NCBI RefSeq assembly: GCF_002072185.1
Contig: NZ_MVIW01000017.1
Span: forward strand, 1 to 61,045
Source: Actinomyces denticolens
GTDB taxonomy: Bacteria > Actinomycetota > Actinomycetes > Actinomycetales > Actinomycetaceae
DNA length: 61,045 nucleotides
Direction of reading: 5' to 3'
Under the pieces are notes generated by a model. It was not told where the DNA came from and did not search any database. It saw only the letters and a list, made by a program, of their open reading frames with translations. A program made the position numbers and the translations under genes. Positions 52,827 to 61,045 of this stretch are shown piece by piece (the first letter of the stretch is position 1; the number at the start of each line of letters is the position of its first letter).

Positions 52827-54839
52827 ATGACCACGATCGCGCCCTATGGCAGTTGGCCCTCGCCCATCTCGCCCGGAACGATCACCAGCCGCACGATCAA
52901 CCTCTCGCAGGTGCGCGTCGATGGCCCCGACACCTACTGGGTGGAGCGGCGCGCCACCGACTCCGGCCGCCAGGTGCTGCTGCGCCGCGACGGCGCGGGC
53001 CGCATCGGGGAGGTCCTGCCCCTGACCCCCGGCGACGAGCTGGTCGACGCGCGCACCCGGGTGCACGAGTACGGCGGGCGCGCCTACGCCGTCGACTCCG
53101 GGATCATCGTGGTCTCCCACGCGGGCGACGGGCGCCTCTACCGCTTCGACGTCGCGCACAGACTGCGCGGCCTGGTCCCCCTGACGATCTACGGCGACGT
53201 GCGCCACGGGGATCTGGAGATCGACACCGAGCGCGGCCTCGTCTACGCCGTGCGCGAGGACCACCGCGGCGAGGGCAGGGCCATCAACACGCTGGTCGCC
53301 ATCCCTCTGGACGGCTCGGCCGCGCGCGACGACGCCCCGGTGCGCACGATCGTGTCGGGGACCGACTTCGTCTCCTCCCCCACGCTCTCGCCCGACGGGC
53401 GCCACCTCGCCTGGCTGTCCTGGGACCACCCGTGGATGCCCTGGGACAACGCCGCCCTGCACGTGGGCGACCTGCTGCCCGACGGGACCCTGGGCGAGCA
53501 GGCGCTGGTCGGCGGCGGCGATGGGCACGGGGCCGCCGAGCCGCGCTGGACGGAGGAGTGCGAGCTCATCCACGTCTCGGACGCCTCCGGCTTCTGGAAC
53601 CTGTACCGCACGGAGGGGTTCCCCCGGCGCGGAACCGCGCGGACCGGCTGGAGCGAGCGGCTGCGGACCCGTCCCCTGCACCCCACGGACGCGACCTTCA
53701 CCCAGCCGGCCTGGCAGCTGGGGCCCCACTCCTTCGACGTCCTCGACGGCGAGCGCCTCATCGCCTCGTGGACGAGGGACTCCGTGTGGCACCTGGGCAC
53801 CATCAAATTGGCCAATGGCGAGCTCGAGGAGTGGGCGACCGGCTGGCAGCCCCTGGGCAATGTGGCCGCCACCGACGGCCGGGTCGTCATGCTGGCGGGC
53901 AACGAGCGCGAGCTGCCGGGGATCATCGAGATCTCCGGCGGCGAGGTGGCCGTGCTGCGCGGCTCGAGCGATTTCGGGCCCGCCGAGCGCGGCGTGTCCC
54001 TGCCGGAGACGATCTCGTGGCCCTCCTCCGACGGCGTGACCGCCCATGGCTTCTTCTACCCCCCGGCCTCGGTGGAGCACGCGGGCCCCGAGGACGAGCT
54101 GCCCCCGCTCATCGTCCAGGTGCACGGCGGCCCGTCCGCCATGTCCCGCTCGGTCTACGACCTCAAGGTGCAGTACTGGACGTCCCGCGGCTTCGCCTAC
54201 CTGGAGGTCAACTACCGCGGCTCGACCGGCTACGGGCGCGCCTTCCGCCGGGCCCTCAACGGCGCCTGGGGCGTGGGCGAGGTCGAGGACGTCGTCGCCG
54301 GCGCCCGCCACCTCATCGAGGCGGGCCGGGTCGACGGCTCCAGGGTCGCGGTGCGCGGCTCGTCGGCCGGAGGGTTCACCGTGCTCTCGGCGATCACCCG
54401 CTCCGATGTGTTCTCCGCGGCGACCTCGCTCTACGGCGTCGCCGACCTGCGGATGCTCATCCAGGAGACCCACAAGTTCGAGTCGCACTACGTCCAGGAG
54501 CTCATCGGGGCGGACGGCATCGATGATCCCCTGCTGGCCGAGCGCTCCCCCATCAACCACGTGGACTCCATCCACGCGCCCCTCCTGCTGCTGCAGGGCT
54601 CGAACGACTCCATCGTCCCGGCCGATCAGGCCACCTCCATGTTCGAAGCGGCGCGCGCCAAGGGCCTGCCGGTGGCCCTCGAGGTCTTCCAGGGCGAGGG
54701 CCACGGCTTCCGCCTGGGCGCGAACATCCGCAAGGCCCTGGCCGACGAGCTGTCCTTCTACAGCCAGGTGTGGGGCATCGCCCGGGACGACGAGGCCACG
54801 CCCATCGCGGTGGAGAACCTCGCGCCCCGCGGGGAATGA
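52827..54839 (+). CDS. S9-family prolyl oligopeptidase-like peptidase
   Basis: A 670-residue serine peptidase. An N-terminal beta-propeller-like half (repeated blades such as SPTLSPDGRHLAWLSWDHPWMPWD) is followed by an alpha/beta-hydrolase domain: PPLIVQVHGGPSAMSRSVYDLK, nucleophile GSSAGGF, Asp in LLLQGSNDSIVP, and His in GEGHGFRLG. No signal peptide, so it is probably cytoplasmic and degrades short peptides. GAGGAGGAAGC precedes the ATG at 52827. The stop overlaps the ClC gene (ATGA). Confidence 0.88.
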   Translation: MTTIAPYGSWPSPISPGTITSRTINLSQVRVDGPDTYWVERRATDSGRQVLLRRDGAGRIGEVLPLTPGDELVDARTRVHEYGGRAYAVDSGIIVVSHAGDGRLYRFDVAHRLRGLVPLTIYGDVRHGDLEIDTERGLVYAVREDHRGEGRAINTLVAIPLDGSAARDDAPVRTIVSGTDFVSSPTLSPDGRHLAWLSWDHPWMPWDNAALHVGDLLPDGTLGEQALVGGGDGHGAAEPRWTEECELIHVSDASGFWNLYRTEGFPRRGTARTGWSERLRTRPLHPTDATFTQPAWQLGPHSFDVLDGERLIASWTRDSVWHLGTIKLANGELEEWATGWQPLGNVAATDGRVVMLAGNERELPGIIEISGGEVAVLRGSSDFGPAERGVSLPETISWPSSDGVTAHGFFYPPASVEHAGPEDELPPLIVQVHGGPSAMSRSVYDLKVQYWTSRGFAYLEVNYRGSTGYGRAFRRALNGAWGVGEVEDVVAGARHLIEAGRVDGSRVAVRGSSAGGFTVLSAITRSDVFSAATSLYGVADLRMLIQETHKFESHYVQELIGADGIDDPLLAERSPINHVDSIHAPLLLLQGSNDSIVPADQATSMFEAARAKGLPVALEVFQGEGHGFRLGANIRKALADELSFYSQVWGIARDDEATPIAVENLAPRGE

Positions 54840-56827
54840 CGCCGCCCGCGCCAGGGGGCGCCGCCACTGCCGTGCGCGCCAGGGGGGCCGCCCTGCGCCT
54901 CCTGCGCTACCACCGCTCGGGGCTGCTCGCCCTGGCGGTCGTCGTCGGGCTCGTCTCGGGGGGCGGCGCGGTCCTGTTCCGCATCGGCATCGACTCCTGG
55001 ACCCGTCTCCTCACCGGGGCCGAGGACTACACCGAGGCCATGGGCCCCTCCCAGGGCCTCCTCTCCTTCGCCGGACGATGGTTCGTGCTCCTGGCCCCGG
55101 TCATCTCCGGCGCGCTCGTGGGCCCGCTCATGGCGGTCCTCGGGCGCACGACGACGGGCCACGGCGTCGGCGGGGTCATCTGGTCGGCGCGGCGCGGCGA
55201 TGGCACCGTGGCGCCCGTCCCGGCGCTCGCCTCGACAGGAGCGGCGATCCTGACCATCGGGGGCGGCGGGGCGGTCGGTCCCGAGGGGCCGATCGCCGAG
55301 CTCGGCGCCTCGGCCGGCAGCGTCGTCGGGCGCGCCCTGGGGCTGCCCGTGAGATCGGCCCGGATGCTCACCGCGGCGGGAACGGCCGCGGGCATCGCCT
55401 CGGCCTTCAACGCGCCCCTGGCCGGCGCCTTCTTCGCCATGGAGGTCATCCTCGTGGACTTCACGGTGGATGCCTTCGCGTTCGTTGTGCTGGCCTCGGT
55501 GTCCTCCTCCGTCCTGTCCCACCACCTCCTGGGCACGACCCTGTCCCTGTCGCTGCCCTCGCTGTCCCTCGACGGCGACGCCCAGCTCGGCTGGGTCGCG
55601 CTCCTGGGCGCACTGGGCGGCCTGGTGGGCATCGCCTTCTCCCGCTGCCGCTTCCTGGCCGCAGACGGGTGCCGCGATCTCCTCGACGCGATGCGCCTGC
55701 CGCAGTGGGCGCGCCCGGCCGTCGGCGGCCTCGCCCTCGGGGCGCTGCTCCTGGCCATCCCGGAGATGTACGGGGAATCATCCGCCGTCCTGGGCCGGGC
55801 CCTGGACAACGAGTACACGACGACGGCCCTCCTCGCCCTGACCGCGGCGAAGATCGCGGCCACCTCGCTCACGATGGGCGTGGGCTTCGTGGGGGGCGTG
55901 TTCGCGCCCTCGCTCCTCATCGGCGGGACCCTCGGCGCATGGCTCGGCTCCCTCGTGGCGCCCACCCCCACCGGCGTCGCCGTGTTCGGCGTGGTCGGCA
56001 TGGGGGCGGTGTTCACCGGATCGGCGAGGGCCCCGCTGACCGCCGTCATCCTCATCATCGAGATGACCGGTCAGTACGGCCTGCTCAGCCCACTCATGCT
56101 CGCCGTGGCGATCGCGACGGTCACCAGCAGGTTCCTCACCCGCACCACGATCTACACCGAGGAGCTGCGGCGCCGGGGCGAGGACATCGACGATCCGGTC
56201 GACGCGACGATCGTCGGCCGGGCGACCGCCCGCGACCTCATGCACGAGCCCCCCGCGGTTCTCACGGCCTCGACGTCCCTGGCCCGGGCGGCCAGGGTCG
56301 TACGGGCCTCGGGGAGCACGAGCCTGCCCGTCGTGGCCGACGCCGGGGCCCCTGACGATGCCGAGGGGCCGGGCGCCGCGGGCGGGGGCGCGGGAGGCGG
56401 CGATGGCGGTCCGGGCCCAGCAGCCGCCCACCGGCGCCTGCTCGGCTGCGTCAGCGCCGTGGCGCTGGCTCAGGCGGCCCTGGAGGAGCGTCGGGGCCAG
56501 GCGCCCCGGACGGTCGGCGAACTGCCACTCGATCAAGAGGTCATCGACGTCTCGAGCGGCACGACGGCGGTCCTGAAGGCGCTCGTCGACTCCAGGGCCT
56601 CCGGTCTGCCGGTGGTCGAGGCGGGCGCTCCGGGGGCGGGCCCCGGCCGGCTGCGAACGGGGGCCGCCCGGGACGACAGGGGCGATCGGGTGCTGCTGGG
56701 CTGGGTGGACCAGGACGAGATGGTGCGGCGCCTCTACCGCCACCAGCACGCCGCCCTCGAGGCCTCGCGGCTGCGGACCTCGCTGGGGTCGCGCGTCCAG
56801 GCGCGGTGGCGGGACCGCCACCGGTGA
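54836..56827 (+). CDS. ClC-family chloride channel/antiporter with CBS domains
   Basis: A 663-residue ClC protein. About ten membrane helices (residues 25-440) include the selectivity motifs GGGGAVGPEGPIAELGAS, with the gating/proton Glu at 150, and MGVGFVGGVFAPSLLIGG. The Glu suggests a Cl-/H+ exchanger rather than a passive channel. The C-terminal cytoplasmic part holds two CBS-like halves (ATARDLMHEPPAVLTASTSLARAARV and VGELPLDQEVIDVSSGTTAVLKALVDSRASGLPVV) separated by a long Gly/Ala-rich linker. CBS domains often bind adenine nucleotides. It is translationally coupled to the peptidase, whose relation to chloride is unclear. Just downstream, a 15-base sequence is repeated at 56839 and 56856. 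Confidence 0.88.
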   Translation: MTPPAPGGAATAVRARGAALRLLRYHRSGLLALAVVVGLVSGGGAVLFRIGIDSWTRLLTGAEDYTEAMGPSQGLLSFAGRWFVLLAPVISGALVGPLMAVLGRTTTGHGVGGVIWSARRGDGTVAPVPALASTGAAILTIGGGGAVGPEGPIAELGASAGSVVGRALGLPVRSARMLTAAGTAAGIASAFNAPLAGAFFAMEVILVDFTVDAFAFVVLASVSSSVLSHHLLGTTLSLSLPSLSLDGDAQLGWVALLGALGGLVGIAFSRCRFLAADGCRDLLDAMRLPQWARPAVGGLALGALLLAIPEMYGESSAVLGRALDNEYTTTALLALTAAKIAATSLTMGVGFVGGVFAPSLLIGGTLGAWLGSLVAPTPTGVAVFGVVGMGAVFTGSARAPLTAVILIIEMTGQYGLLSPLMLAVAIATVTSRFLTRTTIYTEELRRRGEDIDDPVDATIVGRATARDLMHEPPAVLTASTSLARAARVVRASGSTSLPVVADAGAPDDAEGPGAAGGGAGGGDGGPGPAAAHRRLLGCVSAVALAQAALEERRGQAPRTVGELPLDQEVIDVSSGTTAVLKALVDSRASGLPVVEAGAPGAGPGRLRTGAARDDRGDRVLLGWVDQDEMVRRLYRHQHAALEASRLRTSLGSRVQARWRDRHR

Positions 56828-56869
56828 ACCGGTCGGCCGTGGGCGGCCCCGTCCAGTGGGCGGCCCCGT

Positions 56870-57385
56870 CTACTCCGCCCCGCCGCTGGAGCGGCCCCTG
56901 CCGGCCTTGTCCGAGCGGGCGGAGGCCAGGTCGGTGATCATCTCCGCGTGGACGACGATGCGCCGGGGATCGCTCATCCACATCCAGATCGCCGCGATCA
57001 CGGGCAGCACGAGGGGGAGATAACCGTGCCCGCGCCCCCCGTGGGCCAGGAAGGAGGCCTCGAGCTCCGGCGCGGTCCCCGTGATCGTGAGCAGCCCCAG
57101 CAGCATCGCGCCGGTGAGCAGCCCGCCCAGGCAGACCCAGCCGATCATCCGCATCCGGCGGCCGTTGTGGGCCATGCACACCGCGAGCATGAGGTAGAGA
57201 CCACCGGCAACGGCATCGATCGAGTCCAGGACGGGCGCCTGATCGGGATGCCGGATGAGGGAGACGAGGGCGGGCCAGAGCACCGCCAGGCCGAAGACCG
57301 CCGTGACGCCCACGAGAATGCGGCTCAGGCCTCGCGCGGGTCGACGACGGTCCTCCGTCGATCGGACCTCGGGGCGATCGTCCAT
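56870..57385 (-). CDS. Membrane protein of unknown function
   Basis: A 171-residue protein with about four membrane helices (LVGVTAVFGLAVLWPALVSL; AVAGGLYLMLAVCMAHNG; IGWVCLGGLLTGAMLLGLLT; YLPLVLPVIAAIWMWMS) and charged ends. The basic and Ser/Gly-rich C-terminus after WMWMSDPRRIVVHAEMI is cytoplasmic by the positive-inside rule. No family is recognised. It converges with the ClC gene 42 bases away and diverges from the aminopeptidase gene. The start is the ATG at 57385. Confidence 0.6.
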   Translation of the reverse strand: MDDRPEVRSTEDRRRPARGLSRILVGVTAVFGLAVLWPALVSLIRHPDQAPVLDSIDAVAGGLYLMLAVCMAHNGRRMRMIGWVCLGGLLTGAMLLGLLTITGTAPELEASFLAHGGRGHGYLPLVLPVIAAIWMWMSDPRRIVVHAEMITDLASARSDKAGRGRSSGGAE

Positions 57386-57572
57386 CGTGCTCCTTCGTGC
57401 TCATCCGCGTCGGGCGCGGTGGGTCGCGGCTGGGGGCACGGGCACTGCCCGGCCCGATCGGCCCGACCCGCGCCGCCGGCCGTCCGGCGCTCGCCGGGCG
57501 GCTCAGGGGCTGCCGCGCCGCGAGAGCCCCTTCGGCACCATGACGGTACCACCGGGCATACCATCTCCATCC

Positions 57573-59117
57573 GTGAGCACTCTCCACATCGCACCAGCGC
57601 CCGCGGCGGGGATCGACGCCGACGTCCTCGTCCTCGCGGCCGAGTCTCCGACCGGCGGGGGCGCTCCCAGCATCCTGTCCCCAGGAGCCTCCCTCGAGGG
57701 GGTCGACGTCGAGGCCCTCGAGGCGCTCCTCGCCCCCCTCGGCTTCACCGGTGCCCTCGACGCGGTGGTGAGGGTCCCCTCCGGGGCCGTCGCCGCTCCG
57801 GGCGCGACGATCGGCGCGCCGACGATCCTCGTGGTCGGCACCGGGCGCGGCCTGGCCCTCGCCCGGAGCGCTGAGAGCGACGCCGCCGCCTTGGGCCAGG
57901 CGCGCGCCGGTGTGCTGTCCCGGGCCGCGGGCCGCGCCGCCCGCGAGTCGGCCGGCGTGGAGCGCGTCGTCCTCGCCCTGCCGTGCGCCGAGCCCGCCGA
58001 TCTGATCGCCGTCGCCGAGGGCGCCATGACCGGCGCGTACGCGTGGAGCGGCCGGAGGCCCGCGGCCACCGCCCCGCCGGCGTCGATCACCGTCCCCTCG
58101 CCGCTGGCGGGTGGGGCCGGGGCCGAGGAGGCCCTGAGTCGCGCGACAGCCCTGGGCGAGGCCGTGACCCTCGCGCGCGACCTGGTCAACGAGCCGCCGA
58201 ACAGCCTCACCCCGCAGGTCCTGGCCGAGCGCGCCGTCCAGGCCGCCGGCACCGCCGGGGTCGGTGCGGAGGTCCTCGACGAGAGCGCACTGGCCGAGGG
58301 GGGCTTCGGGGGGATCCTGGCCGTCGGTCAGGGGGCGGCCAACCCGCCCCGCCTCGTCCGGCTCGATTGGGCGCCCCCGGCGCCCGGGGCGCATGTGGCC
58401 CTCGTCGGCAAGGGCATCACCTTCGACTCCGGCGGGCTGTCCCTCAAGCCGCCCGCCTCGATGCCGGAGATGAAGTCCGACATGGCCGGCGCGGCCGCCG
58501 TGCTCGGTGCCGTCCTGGCCGCCGCTCGGCTCGAGCTGCCCGTGCGCGTGACCGCGTGGCTCGCCCTGGCGGAGAACATGCCCGGCCCCGGGGCGCAGCG
58601 CCCCAGCGACATCATCACCATGCGCGGCGGCACGACGGTGGAGGTGACCAACACCGACGCCGAGGGCCGGCTCGTCATGGCCGATGCCCTTGCCCGCGCC
58701 GTCGAGGAGGGGCCCGACGCGGTGCTCGACGTCGCCACCCTCACCGGCGCGCAGATCGTCGCCCTGGGCGACCATGTCTCCGGGGTCATGGGCACCCCGG
58801 CCGTCCGAGACGCCGTCGCGCGCGCGGCCGCGGGCGCCGGCGAGTCGTTCTGGGCCATGCCCCTGCCCGAGCAGCTGCGCTCCGGCCTGGACAGCCCTTA
58901 CGCGGCGCTGCGCAACGCGGTCGTCGGCAGCCGTGCTGGAGGGATGCTGACCGCCGGCCTGTTCCTGCGCGAGTTCGTCGGGACCACGCCCTGGGCACAT
59001 CTGGACATCGCCGGCCCCGCCTTCAATGAGCGCGCCCCGTGGGGAGGCACCCCCACAGGGGGGACGGGCCACGGAGTGGCAACGCTCCTGGAGTACCTCC
59101 GAGCAGTCACCAAGTGA
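57573..59117 (+). CDS. pepA: M17 leucyl aminopeptidase
   Basis: A 514-residue di-zinc aminopeptidase that removes N-terminal residues from peptides. The C-terminal catalytic domain has VNEPPNSLTPQVLAERA, VGKGITFDSGGLSLKP (metal-binding Lys and Asp), the signature NTDAEGRLVMADAL, and HLDIAGPAFNE. The N-terminal domain is Ala-rich. The GTG at 57573 lies eight bases after TACCAT with no ribosome binding site, so a leaderless message is possible; an in-frame ATG at 57540 would add 11 residues. An inverted repeat overlaps the stop. Confidence 0.92.
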   Translation: MSTLHIAPAPAAGIDADVLVLAAESPTGGGAPSILSPGASLEGVDVEALEALLAPLGFTGALDAVVRVPSGAVAAPGATIGAPTILVVGTGRGLALARSAESDAAALGQARAGVLSRAAGRAARESAGVERVVLALPCAEPADLIAVAEGAMTGAYAWSGRRPAATAPPASITVPSPLAGGAGAEEALSRATALGEAVTLARDLVNEPPNSLTPQVLAERAVQAAGTAGVGAEVLDESALAEGGFGGILAVGQGAANPPRLVRLDWAPPAPGAHVALVGKGITFDSGGLSLKPPASMPEMKSDMAGAAAVLGAVLAAARLELPVRVTAWLALAENMPGPGAQRPSDIITMRGGTTVEVTNTDAEGRLVMADALARAVEEGPDAVLDVATLTGAQIVALGDHVSGVMGTPAVRDAVARAAAGAGESFWAMPLPEQLRSGLDSPYAALRNAVVGSRAGGMLTAGLFLREFVGTTPWAHLDIAGPAFNERAPWGGTPTGGTGHGVATLLEYLRAVTK

Positions 59118-59138
59118 CTCGATTCACAGGTCACTTGG
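59110..59138 (+). terminator. Inverted repeat over the pepA stop
   Basis: CCAAGTGAC (59110-59118) and GTCACTTGG (59130-59138) are perfect 9-base arms around an 11-base loop; the stop codon is in the left arm. A second small hairpin, GGGAC/GTCCC (59137-59150), follows. It likely ends the pepA transcript. Confidence 0.5.
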
Positions 59139-59174
59139 GACTCATGTCCCCGATCGACAGGGCATTCCGATGTC

Positions 59175-59196
59175 TGTCACCCATGCATGGGTGACA
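59175..59196. promoter_or_regulatory. 22-bp perfect palindrome upstream of lpd
   Basis: TGTCACCCATG (59175-59185) is followed at once by its reverse complement CATGGGTGACA (59186-59196). It lies 73 bases before the lpd start. A CACAAT hexamer at 59194-59199 overlaps the right end and could be a -10, which would place the palindrome across the promoter. It has the form of an operator for a dimeric regulator; no known consensus is recognised. Confidence 0.55.
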
Positions 59197-59269
59197 CAAT
59201 GTCGTGCGGGACCAACCGCCCACCTGAGCGGTGGGCGACTCGGACAACTCACCATCGAGGAGAGATTCT

Positions 59270-60643
59270 GTGACAGACACCGTCTACGACATGGTCATCC
59301 TGGGCGCCGGTTCGGGCGGGTACGCGGCCGCGCTTCGCGGGGCCCAGCTCGGTTTGAGGGTCGCGCTCATCGAGGCCGACAAGGTGGGCGGCACATGTCT
59401 CCACCGCGGCTGCGTGCCCACCAAGGCCATCCTCCACGCCGCCGAGACCGCTGACACGGTCAGGGAGGCCTCCGTCCTCGGCATCCGCGCCGCCCTGGAG
59501 GGCATCGACATGCCCGCCGTCAAGACCTACAAGGACGGCATCATCTCGCGCATGTACAAGGGCCTGCAGGGCCTCGTCGCCTCCCGGGGAATCGACCTCA
59601 TCCAGGGCTGGGGCCGCCTCGTGGCCCCCGACGCCGTCGAGGTCGACGGCCGCCGCATCACCGGCAAGAACATCGTCCTCGCCTCGGGCTCCTACTCCAA
59701 GGACATCGGCCAGGAGATCTCCGGCCCGGTGATGACCAGCGAGCAGGCCCTCGAGCTCGACCACGTCCCCGCTTCGGCGGTCATCCTGGGCGGTGGCGTC
59801 ATCGGCGTCGAGTTCGCCTCCGCATGGGCCTCGCTCGGCTGCCAGGTAACGATCATCGAGGGCCTGCCCCGCCTGGTCCCCAACGAGGACGAGGCCATCT
59901 CCAAGCAGCTGGAGCGCGCCTTCCGCAAGCGCAAGATCGCCTTCCGCACCTCGACCATGTTCGAGTCCGTCGAGCGCCATGAGGACTCCGTCACCGTGCG
60001 CGCCGCCGACGGCACCACCTATTACGCGGAGGTCCTGCTCATCGCCGTGGGCCGGGGACCGGCCACCGCGAACCTCGGCTACGAGGAGGCCGGGGTCGCC
60101 ATGGACCGCGGCTTCGTGCTCGCCGACGAGTACGGCCGCACCAATGTCCCCGGCGTGTGGGCCGTGGGGGACATCGTCCCCGGCGTCCAGCTCGCCCACC
60201 GCGGATTCGCCCAGGGCATCGTCGTGGCCGAGAAGATCGCCGGCCTCGACCCCACTCCGGTCGACGACGTCCTCGTCCCCAAGGTGACCTTCTGCGAGCC
60301 GGAGATCGCCTCCGTGGGCCTGTCCGAGGCCGCGGCCAAGGAGCTCCACGGCGAGGACGCGATCACCACCGCCGAGTTCAACGTCGCGGGCAACGCCAAG
60401 AGCCAGATCCTGGGCACGCAGGGCTTCGTCAAGCTCGTCAGCCTCAAGGATGGCCCCATCCTGGGCTTCCACGCCATCGGAGCCCGCATGGGCGAGCAGG
60501 TCGGTGAGGGCCAGCTCATGGTCTCCTGGGAGGCCGACGCCCACGACGTCGCCTCGCTCGTCCACGCCCACCCCACCCAGAACGAGACCCTCGGCGAGGC
60601 CGCCATGGCCCTCGCCGGGAAGCCGCTGCACAATCACGGCTGA
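59270..60643 (+). CDS. lpdA: Dihydrolipoyl dehydrogenase (E3)
   Basis: A 457-residue flavoprotein reoxidising lipoamide in 2-oxo-acid dehydrogenase complexes with NAD+. FAD-binding [20 protein letters not shown] is followed by the redox disulphide [13 protein letters not shown] (Cys 43 and 48), the NAD-binding [38 protein letters not shown], and the C-terminal active-site [13 protein letters not shown]. The GTG at 59270 has GAGGAGA upstream. It is followed by the E2 gene 61 bases downstream. A palindrome lies in the promoter region. Confidence 0.95.
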   Translation: MTDTVYDMVILGAGSGGYAAALRGAQLGLRVALIEADKVGGTCLHRGCVPTKAILHAAETADTVREASVLGIRAALEGIDMPAVKTYKDGIISRMYKGLQGLVASRGIDLIQGWGRLVAPDAVEVDGRRITGKNIVLASGSYSKDIGQEISGPVMTSEQALELDHVPASAVILGGGVIGVEFASAWASLGCQVTIIEGLPRLVPNEDEAISKQLERAFRKRKIAFRTSTMFESVERHEDSVTVRAADGTTYYAEVLLIAVGRGPATANLGYEEAGVAMDRGFVLADEYGRTNVPGVWAVGDIVPGVQLAHRGFAQGIVVAEKIAGLDPTPVDDVLVPKVTFCEPEIASVGLSEAAAKELHGEDAITTAEFNVAGNAKSQILGTQGFVKLVSLKDGPILGFHAIGARMGEQVGEGQLMVSWEADAHDVASLVHAHPTQNETLGEAAMALAGKPLHNHG

Positions 60644-60704
60644 TCCACCGGGGCCCGCGCCCCACGAAGGTCCTGCCGAGAACTCCCAAGGAAAGAGTCC
60701 ACTC

Positions 60705-61045
60705 ATGTCTGAATCCGTGAAGATGCCCGCTCTGGGCGAGTCCGTCACCGAGGGCACCGTCTCCTCCTGGCTCAAGGCCGTCGGGGACACCGTCACCGCC
60801 GACGAGCCCCTGGTCGAGGTCGCCACCGACAAGGTCGACACCGAGGTCCCCGCCCCCGCCTCGGGCGTCCTGCTCGAGATCCGTGTCCCCGAGGACGAGA
60901 CCGTCGAGGTCGGCACCGTCCTGGCCATCATCGGCGAGCCCGGTGAGGCGGGCTCCGCCCCCGCCCCCGAGGCGGCCCCGGCGCCCCAGGCGGCGCCCGA
61001 GACCCCCGCCGCCGCACCGGCGCCCCAGGCGGCCGCCCCCGCGCC
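60705..61045 (+). CDS. sucB: Lipoyl-domain dihydrolipoamide acyltransferase (E2), N-terminal part
   Basis: The frame opens at ATG 60705 and runs off the window, giving 113 residues. It begins [20 protein letters not shown] and carries the lipoylation motif [11 protein letters not shown] (Lys43), then an Ala/Pro-rich hinge ([19 protein letters not shown]). This is the N-terminus of an E2 component with the sequence character of 2-oxoglutarate dehydrogenase/actinobacterial multi-lipoyl E2; whether it serves pyruvate or 2-oxoglutarate dehydrogenase, or both, cannot be told from this part. GAG lies seven bases upstream of the start, downstream of an AAGGAAAG. Confidence 0.88.
   Translation, partial: MSESVKMPALGESVTEGTVSSWLKAVGDTVTADEPLVEVATDKVDTEVPAPASGVLLEIRVPEDETVEVGTVLAIIGEPGEAGSAPAPEAAPAPQAAPETPAAAPAPQAAAPA

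Overview
The window is about 61 kb of very GC-rich, tightly packed chromosomal DNA from an actinobacterium. Phosphatidylinositol mannoside genes (pgsA1-patA-pimA), an actinobacterial LexA box, GTG starts, DUF3000 and DUF349 proteins, a trehalose TreY/TreZ pathway and fermentative pyruvate formate-lyase together point to the Actinomycetaceae, most likely Actinomyces or a close relative. This assignment is inferred from gene content only. No prophage, insertion sequence or CRISPR array is visible, and most of the window is core metabolism and housekeeping.

Layout. 1-4630: the N-terminal part of a secreted Pro/Ala/Ser-rich surface protein (minus) and a DEAD-box RNA helicase (plus), closed by a strong hairpin. 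4694-10452 (minus): MBL-fold hydrolase, hisS and two membrane-associated dynamin-like GTPases. 10567-11918: a RES/Xre toxin-antitoxin pair with a palindromic operator. 12229-17608: DUF349 protein and a truncated AbiEi/DUF559-like gene (plus), facing the stringent-response gene rel and apt (minus). 17605-21137: yajC-secD-secF. 21390-24561: yebC-ruvC and a LexA-controlled ruvA-ruvB. 24758-35307 (all minus): an ATP-grasp ligase resembling D-aspartate ligases, a FemX-type aminoacyl transferase, thrS, HIT hydrolase, pgsA1, patA, pimA, a LemA-like protein, a PrsW-like protease and a Nudix hydrolase. 35517-35662: tRNA-Val(GAC) and tRNA-Gly(GCC).

35829-42771 (plus): glgX-treY-treZ, which debranch glycogen and convert maltodextrin to trehalose. 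42772-43510 is the largest gene-poor gap and holds an ABC-transporter remnant and an unusual symmetric repeat element. 43511-45402: DUF3000 and RNase D. 45429-46619: a second FemX paralogue (minus). 46834-50164 (minus): pflB, a small glycyl-radical protein and pflA. 50510-52564: dxs. 52827-56827 (plus): S9 peptidase and a ClC transporter. 56870-57385: unknown membrane protein. 57573-61045 (plus): leucyl aminopeptidase, lipoamide dehydrogenase and the start of a lipoyl acyltransferase.

The most notable observation is that pyruvate formate-lyase appears to be naturally split. The 705-residue PflB has the catalytic Cys-Cys pair but ends just before the glycyl-radical domain. That domain is encoded by a separate 81-residue gene with its own ribosome binding site between pflB and pflA. 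Other points of interest are a putative interpeptide-bridge gene pair (D-Asp-ligase-like ATP-grasp plus FemX), a probable leaderless rel promoter under a palindrome, a ruvC with no ATG/GTG/TTG start, and the tandem/inverted 19-bp repeat element at 43034-43152.
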